From: Methylobacterium sp.
GTDB lineage: Bacteria; Pseudomonadota; Alphaproteobacteria; Rhizobiales; Beijerinckiaceae
Assembly (NCBI RefSeq): GCF_019745455.1
Contig: NZ_JAIETD010000017.1
Coordinates: forward strand, 62,001-126,000
DNA length: 64,000 nucleotides
Reading direction: 5' to 3'
A program made the position numbers and the translations under genes. Within the stretch, counting starts at the first letter, position 1, and every line of letters begins with the position of its first letter. The notes beneath the pieces are model-generated. The model was not told where the DNA came from. It worked only from the letters and a program-made list of their open reading frames with translations, and made no database searches. This document shows positions 44,596-52,376 of this stretch, piece after piece.

Positions 44596-45585
44596 TCAGA
44601 TCACGCTTGGAGCAGCCACGGCCTTCTGGCCGAGCTCGGCAGGCACCGTACCCGGCACGAAGGCGTCGAAGGCTGCCCAGAAATCTTGCCGGATCGCCTC
44701 GCTCTCCGACAGTATCTCGTGACGGGCTCCCGGAAGGACGATGATGTCGCCGACCCGCATCCTGGCGGCGAAGCGCTCGGTCGCGGCCGTGTCGCAGACG
44801 GGATCGGCCCCCGCTCCGATGATGAGAGTCGGGATCTTGATCGCCCCGGCAAGACGCAGGTCGCGCAGACGCGCCATTGCCCGGAACGCCTCCGCAGCCC
44901 AGGCGATGCTGGGATCGCCGACAGCGCCGGCCTCGACTGCCCGTGCCGCCTGCGCGTTCCGGGCGTAGCGGATTGGGTCGCCGCTGAGGCGGTTACCTTC
45001 GAACGGCTTCGTCGCGATCGAAACGGAGGTGCCCCCGATGATGTAGCGGCGGCCCAGACCCAGCCGATGGAGTGCACGCGCGAGGAGGCTCGATGCGCGC
45101 GGCCAGCGCACCATCTTGATGCCCAGCATCGGCGCCACCATCACCATGCGTTCGAAGGGCAGCCAGCCGTCGATCGCGCCAGTCAGCGCCACCGCCCCGC
45201 CCATCGAATGGGCGAGGCCGATATGCGGGCGCGGCGTCAGCGGTCGCAGGATCGTCTCTTCGATGGCCTTGAGGTCGAGACGGAACTCGTCGAAGCGGCC
45301 GACATGGCCGCAATGGGCGTCTGGTACGTCACGGGCGGATTCCCCCTGGCCGCGCCAATCGAAGGTAACTACGGCGAAGCCTCGCCCCCGCAGATCCGCG
45401 ATCGTCTCGTAGTATTTCTCTATGAACTCGGCCCGGCCCTGGATCAGGCAGACCGTACCCCTGACGGTCCGGGTCGTCGGCCGCCAATGTGCCGCCCGCA
45501 GGGCAACCCCGTCTTCGGTCGTCACAGGAACCAAGACACCCCCAGGGGGCACCGGGTTTCCGGGAGTATCGGTCAGGGTCAACAT
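44596..45585 (-). CDS. alpha/beta hydrolase (lysophospholipase-like)
   Basis: A 329-residue alpha/beta hydrolase similar to PldB-type lysophospholipases or monoacylglycerol lipases. The nucleophile elbow reads GLAHSMGGAVAL (Ser in AHSMG), the oxyanion region IQGRAEFIEKY and the conserved FDWRGQGES lie upstream, and the acid and base are in GAGADPVCDTA and GARHEIL. No signal peptide. ATG 45585 leaves the hsp20 leader free; a longer frame would run into it. It is divergent from the Hsp20 gene. Confidence 0.88.
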   Translation of the reverse strand: MLTLTDTPGNPVPPGGVLVPVTTEDGVALRAAHWRPTTRTVRGTVCLIQGRAEFIEKYYETIADLRGRGFAVVTFDWRGQGESARDVPDAHCGHVGRFDEFRLDLKAIEETILRPLTPRPHIGLAHSMGGAVALTGAIDGWLPFERMVMVAPMLGIKMVRWPRASSLLARALHRLGLGRRYIIGGTSVSIATKPFEGNRLSGDPIRYARNAQAARAVEAGAVGDPSIAWAAEAFRAMARLRDLRLAGAIKIPTLIIGAGADPVCDTAATERFAARMRVGDIIVLPGARHEILSESEAIRQDFWAAFDAFVPGTVPAELGQKAVAAPSVI

Positions 45586-45689
45586 CGAGACGTCCGGAAT
45601 ATGAGTAAACCGATCGAAAAAATTCGCAGGCAAGGATGCATCGCCCCCTTGCAAGCTCTGAAGCAAATGCCGACTTATCGGTGGTACCG

Positions 45690-45764
45690 GCCAATACGGC
45701 GGTGCGCAGGTCCGGCCCTCGGGCGGACATCACTATGCATGTTGCTTCTCTTGGAGGATGTGTA
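45690..45764 (+). ncRNA. ROSE-like RNA thermometer in the hsp20 leader
   Basis: The leader ends in TTGCTTCTCTTGGAGGAT, which matches the ROSE layout: an anti-Shine-Dalgarno TTGCT closing over GGAGGA with internal G-G and T-T mismatches. A second hairpin, GTCCG...CGGAC at 45710-45728, lies 5'. ROSE elements repress rhizobial small-heat-shock genes at low temperature. The 5' end is approximate; a CTTGCAA at 45648 may be an RpoH -35 element but the -10 spacing is poor. Confidence 0.7.
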
Positions 45765-46238
45765 ATGCGCCAGTTTGATCTTGCACCCCTGTACCGTTCC
45801 ACTGTCGGCTTCGACCGCCTGTTCTCCGCCCTCGACCAGTTCGTGGCGAGCGACGCGGTGCCAAGCTATCCCCCCTACAATATCGAACGGACGGGCGAGA
45901 ACGCCTACCGGATCACCGTGGCGGTGGCCGGGTTCACCGAGGCCGATCTTTCGATCGAGGTCAAGGAGAATGCGCTGACCCTGAAGGGCGAGCGCAAAGC
46001 CGACAACGCCCCGAAATCCGAGATGCTTCACCAGGGTATCGCCGCCCGGAGCTTCGAGCGACGCTTCCAGCTCGCCGACTACGTTCAGGTGACGGGTGCT
46101 GCGCTGGAACACGGTCTCCTGCACATCGATCTCGTCCGCGAGATTCCCGAGGCCAAGAAGCCGCGCACCATCCAGATCGCCGCTGGCGCGACTGCGTCCA
46201 AGCCGGTGATTGAGGGTCATGTCCAGCAAGCCGCGTGA
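45765..46238 (+). CDS. small heat-shock protein, Hsp20 family
   Basis: A 157-residue alpha-crystallin-type chaperone that binds unfolding proteins. The IbpA-like start MRQFDLAPLYRSTVGFDRLF is followed by the alpha-crystallin domain YNIERTGENAYRITVAVAGF, LTLKGERK, and GLLHIDLVREIPEAKKPR with the I/L-x-I/V-type tail region. GGAGG eight bases before ATG 45765 fixes the start. Its leader looks like a ROSE thermometer, giving translational heat control. An intrinsic terminator follows. Confidence 0.95.
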   Translation: MRQFDLAPLYRSTVGFDRLFSALDQFVASDAVPSYPPYNIERTGENAYRITVAVAGFTEADLSIEVKENALTLKGERKADNAPKSEMLHQGIAARSFERRFQLADYVQVTGAALEHGLLHIDLVREIPEAKKPRTIQIAAGATASKPVIEGHVQQAA

Positions 46239-46283
46239 GCGATGAGCGGGCTTCGCCGAACGTAGCGAAGGCGTGATCGTTCG

Positions 46284-46317
46284 GGCGTCCCGGCCAAGAA
46301 CCGGGGCGCCTTTTTTA
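46284..46317 (+). terminator. rho-independent terminator after hsp20
   Basis: A 10-bp stem, GGCGTCCCGG with CCGGGGCGCC (one T-G pair), encloses the loop CCAAGAA and is followed by TTTTTT. It ends the monocistronic hsp20 transcript. Confidence 0.93.
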
Positions 46318-46506
46318 CTATCGAGTAGACCCTCAACATCGCAGGTCACAGAGTAGCTGAGCCAAATGCCACCGAGATTGGCATAAATCGCCTATGTTAT
46401 TGCCGATCTGGCCAAGTCTATTAGCTTCGCCCTGTCGCGATACTCGTTTCGGCTTTCGCGCTTGAGAGACGTGTGTGCTCCCGCCTTTTTCTGCGTGGAG
46501 CAAGTC

Positions 46507-46746
46507 ATGCCTCGCTACTTCTTCGATGTTCATGACGGTCACATCGAGCGCGACCAAGAAGGCACCGTGTGCGACGATACGCGAGCCGCAGCCCATATGG
46601 CGAAGCGCCTGCTTCCCGAGATCGTGCTTAACGAAGTTCCGAAGGATAGCGAGCGCCAGAGCTTCACGGTGCTGGTGACGGATGAGCAGGGCCATCCCGT
46701 CTATTCCGCCGTTCTGTGTTTCGTTGGAACTTGGCTGAGCCGCTAG
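46507..46746 (+). CDS. DUF6894 small protein
   Basis: A 79-residue protein starting MPRYFFDVHDGH and ending in a GTWLSR-type segment, the pattern of DUF6894 proteins that are abundant in Methylobacterium and Bradyrhizobium relatives. It is predicted to be a compact alpha/beta cytosolic protein; function unknown. ATG 46507 gives the family start; 15 residues of upstream frame do not fit the family. It stands alone between the hsp20 terminator and a convergent small secreted-protein gene. Confidence 0.88.
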   Translation: MPRYFFDVHDGHIERDQEGTVCDDTRAAAHMAKRLLPEIVLNEVPKDSERQSFTVLVTDEQGHPVYSAVLCFVGTWLSR

Positions 46747-46774
46747 AGCTCTCCCCGCCGTCAACGTCGATCCG

Positions 46775-47086
46775 TCAGAACCCGCTGCCGAAGCGATCCT
46801 CGCGGCCCGGCTCCTTGCAACGATAGCCGATGAAACATTGCGGAGTGTCGCGGGTCGGAGCGAAGGCGCGCGTCGTGATCTCGGTCACCTCGCAGAAGCC
46901 ACGGTCGCGGACGAAGCGATCATAGGTTGCGCCACCTGTCCCGAGCACGATGCCGCCGGCGCGGGCGACGGTGCCTTGCGCCTGCCGGCATGTCATGTCG
47001 ACGGTGGAGGCGCGCTGCGCTTCGGCCGGCGTTGGGGCAGCGGCCCCGATGGCACAGAAAGCCGCGGCCGCGAACCTCTTATCCAT
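46775..47086 (-). CDS. small Cys-containing secreted protein
   Basis: A 103-residue protein with a signal peptide (FAAAAFCAIGAAAPTPAEAQ) and a mature part with four Cys: TCRQAQ, GFCEVTE and QCFIGYRCKEPG, probably two disulphides. The pattern with GGIVLGTGGATYDRFV is widespread in Hyphomicrobiales as an uncharacterised periplasmic protein. Monocistronic; convergent with the DUF6894 gene. Confidence 0.8.
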   Translation of the reverse strand: MDKRFAAAAFCAIGAAAPTPAEAQRASTVDMTCRQAQGTVARAGGIVLGTGGATYDRFVRDRGFCEVTEITTRAFAPTRDTPQCFIGYRCKEPGREDRFGSGF

Positions 47087-47227
47087 GATCAGCCCTTTCC
47101 CTTGATATTATTTGGGAAACCTGTGGGCCGGCGCCTCGGGTCCATGCAAAAACGCGCGAAACCTCCCGACGCGCACGAGATCGTCTCGCGCACATCGGAC
47201 GTTCGCATTGATCGATCCCTGCAACGC

Positions 47228-47698
47228 CTAAAGATCGCCGAAGATCAACTGCCCTTGAGGACTCGCAGGCTTGGGCCGGGGCGCGGCCCGGTCCGACTTT
47301 GCCGCATCGGCGGCCGGCGGTTTCCTCGCCGCACTCGACCGCACCGGGGGCCGGGGCTTGGCATCGCCGCGCATCTTCGCCTTGGCACGATCGCGGGCCA
47401 CCGCCTCCTCGGAATGCGGGTCGTCGTTCAGCCACTTTCCGCGCTTGATCACCTCGTTGACCCGGCCCTGGTTGACGCCGACTTTGAAGGCGATCTCCTG
47501 CTGGGTCATCCCGGTCGTGGCGTGAAGGTCGAGGATCGCGCGGGCGAGCTCAGGTGTCATCTTCTGGCCGGTGAGGCGGCGGGCCGGCTTGATCGTCCGC
47601 GTCGCGCGGTCGCGCTCGCGAAGGCGCTCGAGCAGCGCGAGCGCCATCAGCATGCCGTGCTCGCGCAGGGCCTCCTCGAATTCCTTCAACGTCGCCAT
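47228..47698 (-). CDS. helix-turn-helix DNA-binding protein with basic tail
   Basis: A 156-residue protein. Residues about 1-40 form a charged helix, about 45-90 a helix-turn-helix: LTGQKMTPELARAILDLHA, then GMTQQEIAFKVGVNQGRVNEV, close to the RsfS/resolvase-like HTH seen in small regulators. The rest is Pro/Ala/Lys/Arg-rich and probably disordered, ending QGQLIFGDL. It is divergent from the Kdo hydroxylase gene. The target is unknown. Confidence 0.78.
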   Translation of the reverse strand: MATLKEFEEALREHGMLMALALLERLRERDRATRTIKPARRLTGQKMTPELARAILDLHATTGMTQQEIAFKVGVNQGRVNEVIKRGKWLNDDPHSEEAVARDRAKAKMRGDAKPRPPVRSSAARKPPAADAAKSDRAAPRPKPASPQGQLIFGDL

Positions 47699-47937
47699 CG
47701 GCGTGATCCCCGTCGGCTCGGCAAGCGGTTAAAGCATAACGCTACCCATGATAGCGCGGTTGCCGAGGACCGTGGTCTCCTTCGCCACTGGTGACAACCG
47801 TCGGCAAGCGTCATCCACCGCAAAGAGCCTCTCCCTGTCGCCGAGCGGCGCGCGCCCATGGCCTCGAGGCGCTTGGCCTTCGGCCATCGCATCGGCTACA
47901 CCGCCGCGGCCCTGTCGCCGCCCGGAGTGTCATACCG

Positions 47938-48804
47938 ATGATCAGCCCCATCGTGTCCGTTCCGCAAGGCGGCGTCCCGGCCCAGACTTCGAGCCTCGTC
48001 GAGGCCCTCGAAGGCGGTGCCGTGCTGGTCTTCCCGGATCTCGATTTCCCCTTGAGCCCGTTCGAGCAGCGCTTCGTCGAGCGTCCCTTCGCCGACGGCA
48101 AGGCCAAGAACGTGAACATCCGCGGCGAGGCCGCGATCCTGAAGGGCGCAGCCGGAACCGAGGAGGAGCGGGCGGCCCTGCGCGCGCTCCTCATCCGATA
48201 TCGCGGCTTCGCGGAAGACCTCATCCGCACCCATCTGCCGGCCTATGCCGGCAAGGTGACGCTGGCGGGCACCTCGTATCGCCCGTTCGAGGTCGACCAG
48301 CGAAAGCTGAGCTGGCGGCGCGACGACACCCGCCTTCATGTCGACGCCTTCCCATCGAACCCGATCGGCGAGAAGCGGATCCTCAGGATCTTCCGCAACA
48401 TCAACCCGGAAGGTCAGCCGCGGCTCTGGCGGGTCGGCGAGGATTTCGGATCGATGGCGGAGCGGTTCCTGCCGCGGCTGCCGGGCTACTCGCCGCTCTC
48501 CGCGCGCCTCCTCGCGGCCCTGCGCATCACGAAGGCGCGGCGCTCAGAATACGACCACCTGATGCTGCACCTGCACGACGCCCTCAAGCAGGACGAGGCG
48601 TACCAGACGAGCGCACCCCAGGCGGACGTGACCTTCGCCCCCGGCCAGACCTGGGTGACCTTCTCCGATCTCGTGATGCATGGGGCCATGGGCGGGCGCT
48701 ACATGCTTGAGCAGACGGGATACCTGCGTGTCGCCGACCAGGCCGATCCCGAGCGCAGTCCGCAACGCATCCTTGCAAGGAAGCTCGGGCGCGCACTTCG
48801 GTAA
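47938..48804 (+). CDS. Kdo hydroxylase family protein (KdoO-like)
   Basis: A 288-residue Fe(II)/2-oxoglutarate-dependent oxygenase. KdoO enzymes hydroxylate the inner-core sugar Kdo of lipopolysaccharide. The metal-binding HxD is in LHVDAFPSNPIG near residue 134, with RILRIFRNINPEG after it and a distal His in the SDLVMHGAMGG segment. ATG 47938 gives the likely start. No LPS gene is adjacent; the HTH gene is divergent. The 3' ABM gene follows on the same strand. Confidence 0.85.
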   Translation: MISPIVSVPQGGVPAQTSSLVEALEGGAVLVFPDLDFPLSPFEQRFVERPFADGKAKNVNIRGEAAILKGAAGTEEERAALRALLIRYRGFAEDLIRTHLPAYAGKVTLAGTSYRPFEVDQRKLSWRRDDTRLHVDAFPSNPIGEKRILRIFRNINPEGQPRLWRVGEDFGSMAERFLPRLPGYSPLSARLLAALRITKARRSEYDHLMLHLHDALKQDEAYQTSAPQADVTFAPGQTWVTFSDLVMHGAMGGRYMLEQTGYLRVADQADPERSPQRILARKLGRALR

Positions 48805-48852
48805 GCCAGAGCCGTCTTCAACGCCGGCCAACGAGTGAGCAGGAACAGACGA

Positions 48853-49152
48853 ATGATCCTCGAAATCGCGCAGATCGACCTGAAGCCCGGCACCGAGGCG
48901 GATTTCGAAGGCGCCATCGCCAAGGCCGCCATCTATTTCCAGAACGCCAAGGGATGCCGCAGCTTCATGGTCAGGCGCTCGGTGGAGAAGCCGCTCCGCT
49001 ATCGGCTGCTGATCGAGTGGGATACCCTGGAAGACCACACGACCGGGTTCGTGAACACGCAGCCCTGGAAGGATTACCGGGCGCTGGTCTCTCCGTACTT
49101 CGAGAGCCCGCCGCAGGTGGAGCATACCGAGTTGTCACTGAAGGCGTTCTGA
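48853..49152 (+). CDS. antibiotic biosynthesis monooxygenase (ABM) domain protein
   Basis: A 99-residue ferredoxin-like-fold protein of the ABM family, with MILEIAQIDLKPGTEADF, CRSFMVRRSVEKPLRYRLL and IEWDTLEDHTTGF. Such proteins are dimeric and act as quinol monooxygenases or stress-linked heme-like folds; the substrate is unknown. AGGAA seven bases before ATG 48853 supports this start over a GTG 18 bases earlier. About 50 bases after the Kdo hydroxylase gene, so co-transcription is possible. Confidence 0.85.
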   Translation: MILEIAQIDLKPGTEADFEGAIAKAAIYFQNAKGCRSFMVRRSVEKPLRYRLLIEWDTLEDHTTGFVNTQPWKDYRALVSPYFESPPQVEHTELSLKAF

Positions 49153-49159
49153 GACCGGC

Positions 49160-49603
49160 TCACTGGCCCGAGCCGCGCACAAGCATCTTGAGTCGGTTGT
49201 CGAGGATCTCCCAGCGCTCGGAGATGCCTTTCCTTGCGCATTTCTCGAAGGAGTTCTCGGCGAAGAACCCGATGTCCTGGTGAACACGCCTGCAATCGAG
49301 AACCGGCGGGACCGAAACGACGAGCGGCACGATCAGCAACAGCAGCAGGATGTCGAAGACGGCCCAGAGCGGCCATGACTTCGAGGATTGTGCCCTGGCT
49401 CCCCCATCGGCGCCCGGCCTCCTCGATGCCCGACGATTGTCCTGGTAGCCGGCCTTGAGCCGTTCCCTGGCTTCGCTGCGAAGGGCGACCTCTTCGGCGG
49501 ACGCAGCGCCGTGAATCTCTGAACTCGACGATACGTTCGCCAGGCGCCGCTGCAGCGGATCGGGTAGTTCGGATGCGTTTCGCCTGATGATGTTGAAGTG
49601 CAT
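49160..49603 (-). CDS. single-TM protein of unknown function
   Basis: A 147-residue protein with a charged cytosolic N-terminal half, one transmembrane segment (AVFDILLLLLIVPLVVSV) and a short C-terminal region, VLDCRRVHQ...SFEKCARKG, with two Cys about 20 residues apart. The next gene upstream has the same arrangement, so the two look paralogous. Function unknown. It is convergent with the ABM gene, with 7 bases between stops. Confidence 0.7.
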   Translation of the reverse strand: MHFNIIRRNASELPDPLQRRLANVSSSSEIHGAASAEEVALRSEARERLKAGYQDNRRASRRPGADGGARAQSSKSWPLWAVFDILLLLLIVPLVVSVPPVLDCRRVHQDIGFFAENSFEKCARKGISERWEILDNRLKMLVRGSGQ

Positions 49604-49732
49604 ATCCGCCTCGATCCGGAAGCCGATGGCCGTCCAGCGCCAGAAGATGATGGATAGATCCTAAGATAACCTTGGTTGCAGTGAGCCGGCCTTTCCCACC
49701 TTCGACGCCGAGAAGTCAGTCGGAGGGCCGCT

Positions 49733-50071
49733 TCAGCGGATCGCCCGCGAAAGGGTGCGCATGGTGTCTTCTAAGGTAGAGAGACGCCCGGTCAGATCTT
49801 CGCGTGTGCAGGCGCTGATCCTGAAGACGTCCGGCATGAAGCTGCTTCCCGAGCGGTTGCGGCAATCGACCAGGAACGATCCGATGAGCAACACGCTCAG
49901 GGGCAAGATGAACACGAGGAACCGGACGAGGCGATACATCCGCACGAATAGCCCAGGCGACGAGCGCGGACGCTCCCGTCGAGCGGGTGAACGCCTCTCG
50001 TCGTCCTCGTCGCGGTAATGCGAGCGGGTGGTGTCGAATTCGTCGTCATCCCGCACCGCGCCGCGCCGCAT
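49733..50071 (-). CDS. single-TM protein of unknown function, related to neighbour
   Basis: A 112-residue protein with an Arg/Asp/Glu-rich N-terminus, one hydrophobic segment (LVRFLVFILPLSVLLIGSFLV) and the C-terminal block VDCRNRSG...ISACTREDLTGRLSTLED. Both this protein and the next one carry DCR, then a Cys about 20 residues later, then a Leu/Arg helix. ATG 50071 with AGGGG eight bases upstream was chosen; a TTG 30 bases further upstream would lengthen it. Confidence 0.68.
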   Translation of the reverse strand: MRRGAVRDDDEFDTTRSHYRDEDDERRSPARRERPRSSPGLFVRMYRLVRFLVFILPLSVLLIGSFLVDCRNRSGSSFMPDVFRISACTREDLTGRLSTLEDTMRTLSRAIR

Positions 50072-50288
50072 GCCATTGCCCCTTTTGCCGCTCCCGGACA
50101 ACGTTAGGTCGAAATCGCTGACGTTCGGCTAACGTGATCGAGGCAATGTCGTCGAACTTCGTCATGACCTGGCCGGCGACTTTCCACGGGCAGGCGGTGA
50201 CAGGCGCGCGCCGGTTGCGTACCAAGGCCGAGGTCCAGCCGTCGCGGCAGCGTCGTGTTGAGAACAAATCTCGGAGAATGCGCCGCCC

Positions 50289-51212
50289 ATGATCCAGCGT
50301 CCCCTGCGCATCGGCACCCGCGGCAGCCCGATGGCCTTGGCCCAGACCGGGATGGTGCGCGACAAGATCGTGGCCGCCAATCCGGGGCTCGAGACCGAGA
50401 TCGTTGTCGTCAACACCGTCGCCGACCGCATCCTCGATAGGCCGCTCTCCGAGATCGGTGGCAAGGGTCTGTTTACCAAGGAATTGGAACAGGCACTCTA
50501 TGCCGACGTCGTCGACGTCGCCGTTCATTCCATGAAGGATGTCGAGACCTGGCTGCCTGAAGGCCTCATCATCGCCTGCATCCTCGAGCGGGACGATCCT
50601 CGCGATGCCTTCCTGGCGCGGGACGTCGACCGCCTCTCGGACCTGCCCCCTGGATCGCGCGTCGGCACCTCGTCCCTTCGCCGGGCCGCTCAGGTGCTCA
50701 TGCGCCGGCCGGACCTCGGCATCGTTCCCCTGCGAGGGAATGCGAACACCCGCATGCGCAAGCTGGAGGAGGGGACCTGCGACGCGACCCTGCTCGCTCT
50801 GTGCGGGCTGGAGCGCCTCGGAATGGTCGATGTGGCGCGCAGCGTCCTCGCCGTCGACGAGATGCTGCCGGCGGTGGCGCAGGGCGCCCTCGGCATCGAA
50901 ACGCGCGAGGACGACGCCGACATCCGCGCGCTGCTGGCTCCGCTGGTCTCGGAAAGAGCCACCGCAGAACTCGCGGCCGAGCGTGGGCTTCTGGCCGAGC
51001 TCGACGGCTCGTGCCGCACGCCCATCGCCGCCCTCGCGCGCATCGAGGGAGACCAGCTCTCCCTCGACGGCCTGCTGTTCCTGCCCGACGGCAGCGCCCA
51101 TTGGGCGGTGCAGCGCTCCGGATCGGTCGCCGACGCGGCCAGGATCGGTCGGGAGGCCGGCGCCGAACTGAAGCGCAAGGCCGGAGACACCTACGCCCGG
51201 CACCTGCAATAG
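50289..51212 (+). CDS. hemC: hydroxymethylbilane synthase (porphobilinogen deaminase)
   Basis: HemC polymerises four porphobilinogens to hydroxymethylbilane in heme and B12 synthesis (EC 2.5.1.61). The 307 residues match. Motifs: IGTRGSPMALAQT at the N-terminus, SEIGGKGLFTKELEQAL, DVAVHSMKDVETWLP with the catalytic Asp, and GSCRTPIAALARI, where Cys242 anchors the dipyrromethane cofactor. hemD and hemE are not adjacent. ATG 50289 is the natural start. Confidence 0.97.
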   Translation: MIQRPLRIGTRGSPMALAQTGMVRDKIVAANPGLETEIVVVNTVADRILDRPLSEIGGKGLFTKELEQALYADVVDVAVHSMKDVETWLPEGLIIACILERDDPRDAFLARDVDRLSDLPPGSRVGTSSLRRAAQVLMRRPDLGIVPLRGNANTRMRKLEEGTCDATLLALCGLERLGMVDVARSVLAVDEMLPAVAQGALGIETREDDADIRALLAPLVSERATAELAAERGLLAELDGSCRTPIAALARIEGDQLSLDGLLFLPDGSAHWAVQRSGSVADAARIGREAGAELKRKAGDTYARHLQ

Positions 51213-51224
51213 GGCGGCGCCCTA
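51210..51224. other. short palindrome at the hemC stop
   Basis: TAGGGC-GGC-GCCCTA spans the hemC stop codon, eight bases before the convergent GSCFA gene's stop. It is a 6-bp stem with a 3-base loop and no T-tract; it may help end transcription on both sides but is weak. Confidence 0.35.
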
Positions 51225-51231
51225 CGAGACG

Positions 51232-52293
51232 TCAGGCGACGCTGCGCTCGATCTCCTCCTCGTCGCAGATGACGCCCACCGTGCGGGCGAACTCGCCGCC
51301 GATCCCGTTGACCGCCTGTGCCGGGGCGGCTCGGTCCTGCGCGAAGGTGGCGAGGAACGAGCGCATCACGTGACGCACCCCGGCGTCGTTGATGGTGCGC
51401 AGATCCTCGTTGTAGTAGCGCGCCGCATTCACATTGCTGGTGACGAGGTCATAGGCCGGGAAGTACACCGTCCTCGGATCGTCCGTATCGCAGACCTCGC
51501 CGGCGGCGACCCGGAGCACCGACTTCGAGTAGCTGTTCGAGACCATGACGTGCCGATCCATGTAGGTGGCGATCATCGGCACCGGGGAGACCGTGAAGAT
51601 CACGCGGGCGGCGGGATTGACGCTCCAGAGCCGGTCGAGGAAGCCCTGAAGGTCGCTGCGGACCTCGGCGGCACCGGCATTGACGCATTCGTACAATGCG
51701 GGATCAAAGGTTCCGCCGGCGATCCCAGGGGCGAGCGGCAAGGCCGACCCGTCGGCGCGGTAGCGCCAGCCTTCGGTGAGGCCGAGGGTGAGGACGAAGA
51801 CGTCGAGCGTCCGGAAAAGCTCGCGGACCTGCTCGAAATGCTCCTCCCGGGCAGCCAGGAGGTCGGCTTCGGTGGCGAAACCGGCCGGCTCGACAGTGGG
51901 CCTGAACGGATCGACGTAGCGGCCATCCTCGCGCAGCCACGAGGAGAGGGCAGGGGTGAAGCTGCCAAAGGCGCGGTCGAAAAGCTGGGTGAACTGGCGG
52001 GTATAGTAAAGGTTGCCGTAGCGCGCCGAGAAGGTGCCGAACTGCCGGGCCTGCGCCTCATCGGTGGCCATGCCGGCGGGAGCCCGCTCGGTGATGTAGT
52101 AGTTGAAGCCGGCCTCCCGCAGGGCCTCGGCCACCCGCTGAGCGAAGCAGGAACCGCCCGTCGCCACCCTGTCGTTCCGGCCGATGGCAAAGGTGCCGAA
52201 GGGGCGCGGGTCCACCGCGAAGGGCGGTACGTTGGTCACGACCTTGCGCCAAAAACGCTCGGCCGGTAGATTGCTGTAAGGGTTTAGCGCCAT
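51232..52293 (-). CDS. GSCFA domain protein (polysaccharide-linked)
   Basis: A 353-residue protein of the GSCFA family, an SGNH-hydrolase-like group found with surface-polysaccharide genes. The family name motif GGSCFAQRVAEAL is near residue 47, followed by NYYITERAPAGMATDEAQ, VFVLTLGLTEGWRYRADGS with the second block, and FTVSPVPMIATYMDRHVM with the catalytic-His region. ATG 52293 gives MALNPYSNLPAERFW, the usual start. It is divergent from a WcbI-like gene. Confidence 0.88.
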   Translation of the reverse strand: MALNPYSNLPAERFWRKVVTNVPPFAVDPRPFGTFAIGRNDRVATGGSCFAQRVAEALREAGFNYYITERAPAGMATDEAQARQFGTFSARYGNLYYTRQFTQLFDRAFGSFTPALSSWLREDGRYVDPFRPTVEPAGFATEADLLAAREEHFEQVRELFRTLDVFVLTLGLTEGWRYRADGSALPLAPGIAGGTFDPALYECVNAGAAEVRSDLQGFLDRLWSVNPAARVIFTVSPVPMIATYMDRHVMVSNSYSKSVLRVAAGEVCDTDDPRTVYFPAYDLVTSNVNAARYYNEDLRTINDAGVRHVMRSFLATFAQDRAAPAQAVNGIGGEFARTVGVICDEEEIERSVA

Positions 52294-52376
52294 CGACGAA
52301 CCTTTCTTGCATCGACCTTTAGCCGCGACCAAGCTCGTGGCGACGATCTCGTCCCAATCGAAACGCGGCACGTTCC

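Noticed and set aside
45648..45680. RpoH promoter (CTTGCAA ... CTTAT) for hsp20
   Set aside because: The spacing between the two elements is about 22 bases, longer than the usual 13-17, so it is only noted with the leader.
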